The notes under the pieces: model-generated
Told to the model about the DNA's origin: nothing
Database searches by the model: none
Seen by the model: only the letters and a program-made list of their open reading frames with translations
Assembly (NCBI GenBank): GCA_023433925.1
Contig: JAEYTO010000037.1
Coordinates: 1 to 26,346, forward strand
Length of the DNA stretch: 26,346 bases
Reading direction: 5' to 3'
Origin: Pseudomonadota bacterium
GTDB lineage: Bacteria > Desulfobacterota > Desulfovibrionia > Desulfovibrionales > Desulfovibrionaceae
Program-made: the position numbers and the translations under genes
In this document: positions 14,082 through 21,493 of the stretch, piece after piece
Layout: every line of letters begins with the position of its first letter
Numbering within the stretch: the stretch's first letter is position 1

Positions 14082-15254
14082 CTATGAGGCCAGCCGGGCG
14101 CGGTACTCCTCGATGACCCCGGCGCGGCTGATGCCCTGGACGATGAGGTGCTTGCCGATGGACAGGTCGTCCCAGGCCGGTTGCAGGCCCACCTCGCGGA
14201 TGCCCTTCTCGGGGTCGCGGGCTTCAGGGGGCAGGAGCTTCTCGCTCATGTGGCAGTCGTCGCCCATGAACACGAGCACGGGCCGGTCGCCGTGGGCGCG
14301 CGTGCGGTTCCTGCGCTGCACCGCCGAGATGAGGAACTCGGTGTACTCGTGCGACTGAGGGTTCCAGACCTCGATGCCGTCCACGTCGTAGTCGGCCAGC
14401 AGGATGGGCCAGAACTGCTCCGGGTGCGGAATGACGATGCCCGCGCCCAGGCCCCGGGCCTCCTCGATGATCTCCGAGGCGCGATAGAAGTAGGACAGGG
14501 AGAAGCCCTCCTTGACCACTTCCTTGACCGCCTTGAGGAAGACCTGGGCCTTGTTGATGACGCGGTCGTCGTAGAGCGCGCGCAATTCCTCGAAGAAGCT
14601 GCGCACGAGCTTGTTCTTGATGGACTCCTTGGGCGTCGCGGCCCAGTTGTCCTCGATGAGCTGCTGGAGCTTGGCCACGTGGATGCGCGTGAAGGCGACA
14701 ATGTCTTCGTCCGTGTTCGTCTTGCCGGCGGCGCGCTGCACGCGCTCCTCCAGGGCCGGATCGGTCACGGTCCGCATGTACTCGAAGAGCTGCGAGGTGC
14801 GGTAGCGGAAGGTGTGCGCAAGCATGTTCCTGAGCACCGGGGCCTCGCGCACCTTGCTGTCCTCGAAGTGCAGCAGGAGCTGCACCTTGCGTTTGAACCC
14901 GCGCGAGTAGCAGTCCACCTCCACGCCGGAGAAGCCGCCCAGGCCCATGAGCACGTTGTGCTGCGTGGGAATGATGAGCTGGTCGCCCCGGTTGGGGTAG
15001 AGCTTCTGCACGCGGCGCACGATGAGTTCCAGGGGCACGTGCTCCGGGTGCCAGTGCACGGCCAGGATCTCCTCCTGCTGCGGGAAGCTGCGCTCGGGCG
15101 TGGCCACGCGCTCCCGCTCGATTTCAGTCAGCTCCACGGTCGTGCAGCGCCGGAAGGCGTCCTGGTCCCAGGGAGTGACCTCGCGGGCGATCGCTTCCAG
15201 GTCCAGGCTCCGGCAACGCGGGTCCTTGCTCTTGTTCATGCCGAAGGGTTCCAT
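14082..15254 (-). CDS. PHP-like metal-dependent hydrolase of the GAK cluster
   Basis: A 390-residue protein of a family I do not know by name. Its motifs follow the order of a PHP phosphoesterase: AVHWHPEH (H67, H69), TQHN with GVEVD (H99, E112), IPHPEQF (H277), GIEVWN (E295), and MGDDCHMSEK (D332/D333, H335), which resembles the GSDxHxxE block. About 150 mostly helical, charged residues (about 125-270) separate the first and later motifs, an unusual insertion. If it is a PHP enzyme it would remove phosphate or hydrolyse a phosphoester using two or three metals, opposing the operon's kinases. I chose ATG 15254 because GGAG is seven bases upstream. An internal ATG at 15239 is the alternative. 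It lies 100 bases after the XXXCH gene, a gap that contains the perfect palindrome GGCCACGGCCGTGGCC (15319-15334). Confidence 0.75.
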   Translation of the reverse strand: MEPFGMNKSKDPRCRSLDLEAIAREVTPWDQDAFRRCTTVELTEIERERVATPERSFPQQEEILAVHWHPEHVPLELIVRRVQKLYPNRGDQLIIPTQHNVLMGLGGFSGVEVDCYSRGFKRKVQLLLHFEDSKVREAPVLRNMLAHTFRYRTSQLFEYMRTVTDPALEERVQRAAGKTNTDEDIVAFTRIHVAKLQQLIEDNWAATPKESIKNKLVRSFFEELRALYDDRVINKAQVFLKAVKEVVKEGFSLSYFYRASEIIEEARGLGAGIVIPHPEQFWPILLADYDVDGIEVWNPQSHEYTEFLISAVQRRNRTRAHGDRPVLVFMGDDCHMSEKLLPPEARDPEKGIREVGLQPAWDDLSIGKHLIVQGISRAGVIEEYRARLAS

Positions 15255-15318
15255 GGGTGGCTCCGGGGGATGTGCGGCCCAGGTTGCGATTCCATCGCGC
15301 CAGGCGCCTGCCGGTCCT

Positions 15319-15334
15319 GGCCACGGCCGTGGCC
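15319..15334. other. 16-base perfect palindrome between XXXCH and PHP-like genes
   Basis: GGCCACGG and CCGTGGCC abut without a loop, with a second small palindrome CAGGCGCCTG at 15301-15310. In the transcript these could form stems that set the ratio of the small XXXCH protein to the downstream enzymes. That is speculation; the palindromes themselves are plain. Confidence 0.35.
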
Positions 15335-15354
15335 CGCACCCGGCTGGCCCGGGC

Positions 15355-15696
15355 TCACTTCCGGCGGGAGTGGCACTCCTTGTCGGGGCTGTCAAGCTCG
15401 TCGGCCAGCTCGGCCGCGCGCTCCTCCTCCTCATCCTCGTCGTCATCGTCGTCCGTGAAGAAGCTGGGCTCGAAGGAGGTGGCGCCGCTCCTGAGAGGCT
15501 TGACCTTGAGCCTGACCCTGTACCCGCCGCCCATGTCCCTGATCGAAAGCTTGAGATTGCGGAAGCCGCCAAGCTCCTGGATGGTGTCGCCGAAGACCAG
15601 CACGCCGTTGCCCAGGCCCTCGCCAAGCTTCCTGAAGAACGCCTCGGCCTCGGATTTCGGGACCACCGTGCCGAATCTATGCTTCCTGTCGTCCAT
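15355..15696 (-). CDS. XXXCH-domain small protein of the GAK cluster
   Basis: This 113-residue protein opens with KHRFGTVVPKSEAEAFFRKL, then GEGLGNGVLVFGD and KLSIRDMGGGYRVRLKVK. That half (about 5-66) has the same pattern as the amphi-Trp protein of the same operon. It then carries a very acidic run (82-100, nearly all Asp/Glu) and ends KECHSRRK with the Cys-His pair (C108, H109) near the C-terminus that defines XXXCH proteins. No enzyme motif is present. It is the first gene of the operon. Of two nearby ATGs, 15696 has AGGAG at seven bases while 15702 has it at one, so I chose 15696. The exposed C-terminal Cys-His could be a site of modification or metal binding. Confidence 0.88.
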   Translation of the reverse strand: MDDRKHRFGTVVPKSEAEAFFRKLGEGLGNGVLVFGDTIQELGGFRNLKLSIRDMGGGYRVRLKVKPLRSGATSFEPSFFTDDDDDEDEEEERAAELADELDSPDKECHSRRK

Positions 15697-15737
15697 GTCC
15701 ATGCTCCTGCGCTGCGGCGGTTACTGGCCAGGCTTTG

Positions 15738-15765
15738 ATCCTAGCATGATTCCCCTGGAGTAAAA
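15738..15765 (-). promoter_or_regulatory. Weak candidate promoter for the seven-gene operon
   Basis: On the minus strand TAGGAT (15743-15738) could serve as a -10 element about 40 bases before the XXXCH start, with a poor -35 (TTTTAC, 15765-15760) 16 bases upstream in a short AT-rich patch. The match is weak. No other candidate stands out. Confidence 0.25.
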
Positions 15766-15922
15766 ACCACTTCCGGCGAAGGGGGCGCGGTTCGCCCCGG
15801 CTGCCGTAGCTCGCGGGCAAAAGCTCGGCCTTGACGCCAGAGTGTCCGCACACGGCACGCGGGTTACAGCAATTTGCGATTGAGTTGAGAAAACCGTCCC
15901 TGGCTGCAATCGCCCGAGGGGG

Positions 15923-15979
15923 CCAGGAGGATAATCCCCTGGCGGGAGAGAGTGCGAGAGAGGGTGGCGCCCTCTCTCG
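15923..15979. repeat. Paired hairpins (modules A and B) in the long gene-poor stretch
   Basis: CCAGG-A-GG and CCCCTGG (15923-15942) form the imperfect A hairpin, and CGAGAGAGGG (15955-15964) with CCCTCTCTCG (15970-15979) the 10-bp B hairpin. Elsewhere this pair sits directly after a minus-strand gene, with B next to the stop codon. Here no convincing gene ends at the corresponding place, so a lost or very small gene may once have preceded it. Confidence 0.6.
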
Positions 15980-16982
15980 ATTCATTTGCAAAGCGCTGTA
16001 ATGGGGCCGCCTTTCAGGAGCGGCCCTTGCCGGGCGGGTCCGGGCAGGGGCCGGGCAGGACGCAGCCCTTCCCGGCATCAGATCCTGGAAAGTGCTCGCC
16101 CCGGCGGTCGTCGGCCGTCGGGGCGAGCGTCGCGAGGAGAACGGATAGTGAGGATCGAGGAGAAAGCTCAGTGGCTCTTTTCGGCCTTGGACGTACGGAT
16201 GCGGCACGCGGGCTGATCGTGCACAGGGCAGCGCCCAGAGGGTCGCAGTCCCTTGATCCGGCAGCCGCAAGCGTGGATCGCCTTGCGGAAGAAGCGCACG
16301 CGCATCTCGTTTGTCGACCGCATCATCATGATACTTAAATAGGCTCTTCTCGCACGCCTGGATATCGGACGGATTCCGAATCTCGTGTCGGCCTGAGTCC
16401 TACGTGCATGGCGCCGCCAATGGCGCGGGGACGCCGTGCAAGCCGGCGCCCCCGTCCAGAAAGGCGCAATTCGAGCGCGAAGCGCGCTGGTGGTCGAGCA
16501 TGAACGTGAACGTGCGGATGGGATATGGGCTATTCAGGATCAATTGCAGAGGGAAACCGCGGGAGGAACATACCGGTCGAGCCGCCGATGCGCACCGCCT
16601 TCCGTGCGTGGGGACTTCATACCATGCCCTTCGCCGGGGTCAAGCCTTGAGATGGAGCGGTTGCTCGGGAGTGCTGGTGGAGAAATAAGTAGGTATCCTG
16701 GCAGGGTATGGCCGAAGGAGAGCCGTCGCGCAGGCGCACGGCAGGCGTGCGGCCGCGCCCCTCGGAACGCATCCGCCGTGAGCGCAATGACCATTGGGGA
16801 GGCCCGGACCACCCGGGCTCCCCAAGGTCGTGCGGGAGGATGATAGCCTGGCCGCGGGCGACTCTCGCCATGCCGCGGGCATCCCATGCCGACAACCTAG
16901 CGGGACTACCGCACGCGGAACATCGGCCAGGGGATCATTCTCGTGTCCGTCTTCTTCCGACCAGGGCATCAGGAAACGGCAA
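15980..16982. other. One kilobase with no convincing gene
   Basis: Several short frames are open on both strands, but their products are low-complexity, Arg/Ala/Pro-rich and lack start signals. Base composition stays high-GC with scattered AT-rich patches (for example around 16325-16340 and 16680-16690). The best candidate is the small frame at 16168-16329. Otherwise I see no tRNA, rRNA, CRISPR array or insertion sequence. The stretch may hold decayed genes or an untranslated RNA that I cannot recognise. Confidence 0.5.
16168..16329 (-). CDS. Doubtful 53-residue Cys-containing protein
   Basis: A minus-strand frame starts at three consecutive ATG codons and encodes 53 residues, including HACGC, then GRCPVHDQPAC, and a basic tail ending KAEKSH. 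Four cysteines and two histidines in CxC and CPVH arrangements could bind a metal. Against it: no good ribosome binding site precedes the ATGs and no family is recognised. In favour: the composition is less skewed than in the surrounding frames, and the AT-rich TATTTAAGT just upstream could be a -10 element. Confidence 0.28.
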   Translation of the reverse strand: MMMRSTNEMRVRFFRKAIHACGCRIKGLRPSGRCPVHDQPACRIRTSKAEKSH

Positions 16983-17019
16983 GGCCCTCCAACCGGGGGC
17001 GGAGGGCCTCGGCCGAGGC
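16983..17019 (-). terminator. Hairpin after the PRC-barrel gene
   Basis: GGCCCTCC (16983-16990) pairs with GGAGGGCC (17001-17008), and the overlapping GCCTCGGCCGAGGC (17006-17019) is a perfect palindrome. Both lie 17-53 bases beyond the stop of the minus-strand gene. A short run of T on the minus strand follows at a small distance. Confidence 0.5.
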
Positions 17020-17035
17020 GGCGCACATGCCCCGG

Positions 17036-18148
17036 CTAGCGATCCTTGGACTCCTCGGCCCGCCGGCCCTGCTGCTCCAGGAAAAGGAACTGCTCGTAGC
17101 CGGTGGAGGGCTGGTTGAACACGACCTTGCGCCGGGTGGGGTCCACCTGCGGGGCCTGGGCGAACTCCTCGCTGGTCATGTCCAGGCTCAGATCGCGCTC
17201 CCGCCAGTCGAAGCGGACCTTGGACCAGGGCACGGCCCGGATGCTCTCGCCCAGGCCCAGGAAGCCGCGCTCCTCGATGACCGCCACGCGCAGGCCGCCC
17301 TCGACGGGATCTATCAGGATGGTGTCGAGCGTGCCGATCTCCCGGCCTTCCTGATCCTTGACCGGCCGATTGCTCAGTCGCGCCACCTCGATCAGACCCT
17401 GCGAAGGCTGTCCGGCCGGTAGCGCGGACCGGGCTTGCCGCCCGGCCTGCTGGCTGACCTGCTGCCCGGCCCGGCCTTGCCGTCTGGCCTGCGCCTGACG
17501 TTCCATCTCCTGCTCCGCCGGACTCGGGCCCGCCTGGTCGGCCTCGCCCTGGGCCGCCTGGCCCTGCCCGGCTTGCTTCCGCTCGCCGGCCTGGGCTCCC
17601 TTCCCTTCCCGCGCGGCGGCCTCGCGCTCCGGCACCGGCGGCTCGACCTGTGCGGCCTCCCTGCCAAGCTCCCTGGCCTTGGCCAACTGCCGGCCATAGG
17701 TCGCCTCGAACTGCTCGCGGCTGTACGCGCCGCCCTGGCCGCTCGCATACTCAGGGGCCAGGCCCACGGCAAAGTCGCCGCCGGCCAGCTCGAAGGTCCT
17801 CTGCTCCAGGGAGTAGCGCAGGACCTCGTAGGGCACGACGACGCGCTCGCCGCCGAGCTCCTCGTCACGGGCCAGGACCGCGTAGGCCACGCGCCCGGAG
17901 GCTGGGTCCACGAGCACGTCGGCCACCTCGCCCACCTGCGCGCCCTCGGAGACTCCCAGCACCGGACGGTTGAGCATGTAATCCGATTCGACCAGTCTCC
18001 GGCTGAAGTAGGCGTCCACCACCGGCCGGTCGCCTCTCCCTGCCCGGCCTTCGGCCTCGGTTTTCTCCTGCTGGGCCGCCGCCGGCCAAGCAACCGCCAG
18101 GGCGGCGAGGGCGAGCAGCGCGGCCATGGCCTGCACGATCCTGAGCAT
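17036..18148 (-). CDS. Secreted protein with two PRC-barrel domains
   Basis: The 370-residue product has a signal peptide (about 1-25, ending AAA-QQ). A first PRC-barrel (about 45-125) contains LNRPVLGVSEGAQVGEV and YAVLARDEELGGERVVVPYE. A second (about 250-330) contains VKDQEGREIGTLDTILIDP and RAVPWSKVRFDW. Between them lie about 100 residues very rich in Gln, Ala, Gly, Glu and Arg, probably a disordered or coiled linker. PRC-barrels bind other proteins or RNA in photosynthetic reaction centres and in RimM. Secreted tandem forms are common in proteobacteria and lack a known function. AGGAGG four bases before the ATG fixes the start. No partner gene is adjacent. It lies 120 bases upstream of the htpG terminator on the same strand. 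Confidence 0.9.
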   Translation of the reverse strand: MLRIVQAMAALLALAALAVAWPAAAQQEKTEAEGRAGRGDRPVVDAYFSRRLVESDYMLNRPVLGVSEGAQVGEVADVLVDPASGRVAYAVLARDEELGGERVVVPYEVLRYSLEQRTFELAGGDFAVGLAPEYASGQGGAYSREQFEATYGRQLAKARELGREAAQVEPPVPEREAAAREGKGAQAGERKQAGQGQAAQGEADQAGPSPAEQEMERQAQARRQGRAGQQVSQQAGRQARSALPAGQPSQGLIEVARLSNRPVKDQEGREIGTLDTILIDPVEGGLRVAVIEERGFLGLGESIRAVPWSKVRFDWRERDLSLDMTSEEFAQAPQVDPTRRKVVFNQPSTGYEQFLFLEQQGRRAEESKDR

Positions 18149-18268
18149 GGCTCCTCCTTTCCGCCCGGCATGGTCTGAGCGGTTTTCCCATGCTTACCGC
18201 ACATATGCAGTCCTGGCTGTCGGCGGCTTGCGCGAACTCCTGTGGGGCCGCGTCCTACCCGCGCACGC

Positions 18269-18302
18269 AAAAAAGCCGGCCCTGGGCTTTGCCAGGGCCG
18301 GC
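18269..18302 (-). terminator. Intrinsic terminator of htpG (minus strand)
   Basis: GCCGGCCCTGG (18275-18285) pairs with CCAGGGCCGGC (18292-18302) over a six-base loop. On the minus strand the stem is followed by six T (18274-18269). It is a textbook rho-independent terminator 70 bases after the htpG stop. Confidence 0.8.
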
Positions 18303-18313
18303 GCGAAAGGGTT

Positions 18314-18371
18314 CCAAGGGGCGCGCCCCTTGGCGGGAGAGAGCCCGAGAGAGGGCGGCGCCCTCTCTCGG
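18314..18371 (-). repeat. Paired hairpins (modules A and B) directly after htpG
   Basis: CCAAGGGGCGCGCCCCTTGG (18314-18333) is a perfect 20-base palindrome. CCGAGAGAGGGC (18345-18356) pairs with GCCCTCTCTCGG (18360-18371), ending immediately before the stop codon. The layout is the same as at 8835-8883 and 15923-15979. A true T-tract terminator follows, so these repeats are not needed for simple termination here and may protect the mRNA 3' end or have another role. Confidence 0.65.
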
Positions 18372-20291
18372 CTACTTGGCCAATCTATCCTTGTACCAGC
18401 CGCTGGCGCGGGTCAGGTGATCCTGGATGCGGCCCACCAGGGCGTGGGGGTCCTGGAGGTAGCCTTCCTGGAGCAGGGCGGCCTCGTAGAGCTGCTCGGC
18501 GGCCAGGGTCAGGTAGGCGTCCTTCGGGTCGGCGCGGAACACGGCCAGCAGGTTGCGCGTGAGCGGGTGGTCGCGGTTGATCTCCATGACCTTCTGCGGA
18601 ATGGACGTGTCCTTGGCCATGGCGCGCATGATCTTCTGCATGGAGGCGGTCACGTGGCCGTCGGGGGAGGCCAGGCAGGCGGGCGAGTCCTTGAGCCGCC
18701 GCGACTCGCGCACCTCGGTCACGCGCTCGCCGAGGATGTCCTTGATCTTATTGAGAAAATCAGGGAAGGCCGCGACCTCCTCGTCGGTGATTTCGGGCAC
18801 GTCGGGCTTGGCGGCGTCCGTGGAATCCGAGGCGTCGGGGAAGGCCTCTATCATGGCCGGGTCGGCGTGCTCCGCGGCCTTGAGCTCGAAGTCCTTGTAC
18901 TTGCCCAGGGCGTCCATGGCGAACTCGTCCACGGGCTCGAAGAGGTAGAGCACCTCCAGGCCCTTGCGCCGGAACATCTCCAGGTGCGGGTTGTGCTTCA
19001 GCGCCTCGCGGCTCGGGCCCGAGGCGTAGTAGATCTCCTTCTGGCCCTCGCGCAGGCGGCCGGCGTACTCGGCCAGGGACACGAGGCCGTCCTTGTCCTC
19101 GCAGGCCGAGGAGTTGAAGCGCAGCAGCTCGGCGTACTTGTCGCGCTGCAGGAAGTCGGAGTAGCCGAACTTGAAGATCTTGCCGTGCTCGCGCCAGAAC
19201 TTGGCGTATTTATCCTTGTCGCCGGCCATGCGCTCCAGCTCGGAGTAGACCTGCTTGACGAGCGTCTGGCTTATCTTGCGCAAAAGCACGTTCTCCTGGA
19301 GCGTCTCGCGCGAGATGTTCAGCGGCAGGTCCTCGGAGTCCACCACGCCGCGCAGGAAGCCCAGGTACTCCGGCAGGATGTCCGTGTTGTCCTTCTGGAT
19401 GAGCACGCGGCGCACGTAGAGGTCCAGGCCCTTGCGCTCCATGCCCAGGCCGAACATGTCGTGGTTCCTGCCGGGCACGAACAGGAGCGCCGAGAACTGC
19501 ACGGGCGCGTCCACGCTCGTGTGGATCGTGTGCAGCGGGTCTTCCACGTCGTGGGTCAGGAACTTGTGGAACTCGGCGTACTGCTCGGGCGTGACGCTCG
19601 ACCTGGGCTCGCGCCACAGGGCGGTCACCGTGTTGGCGCGCTCGCCGGACACGAGGATGGGGAAGGGCACGAAGTTGGAGTGGCGGCGGATGATGTCGCG
19701 CAAGGTGTCCGGGTCGGCGAACTTGTCGGCCTCGTCCTTGAGGCGCACGGTGATGGTCGTGCCGCGTTTCACCTCGCCCTCGACCGGCTCGATGCGGTAG
19801 GCGCCCAGGCCGTCGGAAATCCAGCGCCAGGCCAGCTCGCCGGGCTTGTAGGAGCGCGTGACCAGCTCGACCTCGCGCGCGACCATGAACACGGAGTAGA
19901 AGCCCACGCCGAAGCGGCCGATGAAGGACTCCAGGGACTTCTTCTCCTGGCCGGCCGAGGCGGCCTTGATGAAGTCGGCCGTGCCCGAGTGGGCGATGGT
20001 GCCGATGTTGTTCACCAGCTCGGCGTGGGTCATGCCCAGGCCCGTGTCGGAGATGGTCAGCTCCTTCTTGTCCTTGTCGGCCTCGATGCGGATCTCGGGT
20101 GCCAGGTCCGGGTCGGCGATCTCGGCGCCCCGGCTCTGCTCGAAGCGCAGCTTGTCCAGGGCGTCGGATGCGTTGGACACGAGCTCGCGCAGGAATATCT
20201 CGCGGTTCGTGTAGAGGGAATGGACCAGGATATCGAGGAGCTGGCGCACCTCGGCCTTGAAGGTGAAGTCACCTGCACCGTGTTGGGTCAT
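18372..20291 (-). CDS. htpG: Chaperone HtpG (bacterial Hsp90)
   Basis: This 639-residue ATP-dependent dimeric chaperone is close to the usual 620-640. The N-terminal GHKL ATPase has [15 protein letters not shown] (E36, N40, D43), SDTGLGM (81-87), [11 protein letters not shown] and [11 protein letters not shown] (125-135). The middle domain holds [12 protein letters not shown] with the conserved arginine that reaches ATP. The C-terminal domain (from about 510) ends in [11 protein letters not shown] and would dimerise. The start is MTQHGAGDF, with AGGAGG five bases before the ATG. A longer upstream frame has no support. It helps fold or rescue proteins under heat or oxidative stress in the cytoplasm. 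It is divergent from the HELVH protein gene. Confidence 0.97.
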
Positions 20292-20361
20292 TTCGTCCTC
20301 CTTGCTGTATCCGTGCGAACATGACGGTATCGCCTCAAGTGCCGAGCGCAAAGCGCCGATA

Positions 20362-20389
20362 AGAATAAGCACCGGAAACCGAGAGACAA
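20362..20389 (-). promoter_or_regulatory. Possible promoter of htpG
   Basis: On the minus strand TTGTCT (20389-20384) and TATTCT (20367-20362) are 16 bases apart and about 70 bases before htpG. Each matches four or so of six sigma-70 positions. No clear sigma-32 heat-shock promoter or CIRCE element is seen in the 103-base gap. Confidence 0.35.
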
Positions 20390-20394
20390 GACCC

Positions 20395-21078
20395 ATGCGC
20401 ATGGACCAAATGACATGCCCGCCAGGGGCACGCGAGGACCTGGAAGAGATCATCGGCGCCACGCGCCGCCGGATCGCCTGGTCCCTGCGCGAGAAGGTCG
20501 GCGACGGAGGCTTCGCCGTGCGCTCGGACCCGTGCCTGCGCGAGCACGTGATCCACTGGCCGCGGCCGAGCGGCGCGAGCCAGCCCAGCTATCTCGAATA
20601 CCTGCACGAGCTGGTGCATGCCCGTCTGGCCGAAGAGGCCCACCCGCTCTTCTCGGGACCGGCCTTCGCGCCTGGTTCGAACCAGGGCTTGGTGGATGCG
20701 GCCCTGCCCGTGTTTCAGGCCGCCTCGGACTGGTTCGTGGAGCACGAGGTGCTCCGGTTGTGCCCGGAGCGCAAGAAGCCCGAGCTGGCCGCCCAGCACG
20801 AGGCCGTGCTCCAATGCCTGCGCGGCAGCGGCAGCCTGGATCCCGCCGGCGCCGCCTGCGCCGCGCTCATGGCGGCCAAGGCGACCTGGCTGGGCCGCGA
20901 GCCGGGCTTCACCGGCCTGTTGGCCGACCTGTGCCAGGCCTACCTGCGCACCCCGGCGCACAAGCCGAGCCTGTTCACCCTGCGCGCCCTGGCCAACCGC
21001 CTCCTTCCGCCCCTGTTCGAGGCGCGGGCCGAAGTGGTCATGGCCCGCGGCCGCGAAGCCTGGCTGCTCAAGTCCTGA
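20395..21078 (+). CDS. Protein of unknown function with an HELVH zincin-like motif
   Basis: I do not recognise this 227-residue, probably soluble, largely helical protein. Its most telling segment is YLEYLHELVHARLAEEAHPL (67-86). HELVH (71-75) has the HExxH form of zinc metallopeptidases, and E80, E81 or H83 could be a third ligand, though these are close for a classic gluzincin (about 20 residues on) or metzincin (HExxHxxGxxH). The motif could be accidental within an amphipathic helix. Further on are WFVEHEVLRLCPE and ALMAAKATWLG. There is no signal peptide. Three ATGs (20395, 20401, 20410) are possible, none with a strong binding site, and I took the first. It is divergent from htpG, so it may share stress-related regulation. 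Confidence 0.75.
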   Translation: MRMDQMTCPPGAREDLEEIIGATRRRIAWSLREKVGDGGFAVRSDPCLREHVIHWPRPSGASQPSYLEYLHELVHARLAEEAHPLFSGPAFAPGSNQGLVDAALPVFQAASDWFVEHEVLRLCPERKKPELAAQHEAVLQCLRGSGSLDPAGAACAALMAAKATWLGREPGFTGLLADLCQAYLRTPAHKPSLFTLRALANRLLPPLFEARAEVVMARGREAWLLKS

Positions 21079-21215
21079 CCAACCCGGACCGCGCCAGGGC
21101 CTCCAGGGCTTAGACACGGAGCCGGCCTGCATAGCTGCCCGCCGACGCGATCCGGCGTATGCTCGGGCTTGGCCGCCGATCCTGTGCCGGCGGCCGAAGC
21201 ACGCAAGGAGGCTCC

Positions 21216-21449
21216 ATGGCGCTCATACGGCGCAACCACCATTGCAGGACGTGCGGCCTGGATCGCACCTCACGACTCAGCCCCGTGGGCATCGTGCTCT
21301 GGATCCTGACCGGCTTCCTGCTCGTCTTCTCGCTCTTCTTCTGGCCGCTCATATTCATATGGCCGGTGCTGGCCATCATCATGCTGCTCTACCCGGTGGG
21401 CAAGGTCTGCCAGGAGTGCGGCGGGCCGCTGGAGCATCGCGGGACCTGA
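21216..21449 (+). CDS. Small membrane protein with split CxxC zinc-ribbon-like ends
   Basis: This 77-residue protein begins MALIRRNHHCRTCGLDRTSR and ends VCQECGGPLEHRGT. Between the two CxxC knuckles are two hydrophobic segments (about 23-40 and 41-59, with LFFWPLIFIWP between). In a hairpin topology both CxxC pairs would lie on the same side of the membrane and could jointly hold one zinc ion. AAGGAG five bases before the ATG gives a clear start and rules out a longer frame from 21159. No function is known. It could be a membrane-anchored adaptor. It is a single gene, converging on the nitroreductase. Confidence 0.8.
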   Translation: MALIRRNHHCRTCGLDRTSRLSPVGIVLWILTGFLLVFSLFFWPLIFIWPVLAIIMLLYPVGKVCQECGGPLEHRGT

Positions 21450-21450
21450 G

Positions 21451-21475
21451 CCGGGGAGGGCGAGGCTCTCCCCGG
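21451..21475. terminator. Bidirectional terminator hairpin
   Basis: CCGGGGAG (21451-21458) and CTCCCCGG (21468-21475) form an 8-bp stem over a nine-base loop. It fills the 44-base gap between the convergent small membrane protein and nitroreductase genes. Confidence 0.6.
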
Positions 21476-21493
21476 TTCGTATGCCGGCGGAAC

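Noticed and set aside
15952..16887. Several overlapping frames on both strands in the gene-poor stretch
   Set aside because: Low-complexity products without start signals. None outcompetes the others, and only the 53-residue minus-strand frame was kept, at low confidence.
18126..20324. Plus-strand open frame of over 700 codons opposite htpG
   Set aside because: It is antisense to an unmistakable HtpG and has no start signal or recognisable domain.
20292..20394. A sigma-32 heat-shock promoter or CIRCE element before htpG
   Set aside because: CACTTGAGG with CCGTCATG was noticed, but the spacing is far too short, and no CIRCE inverted repeat is present.
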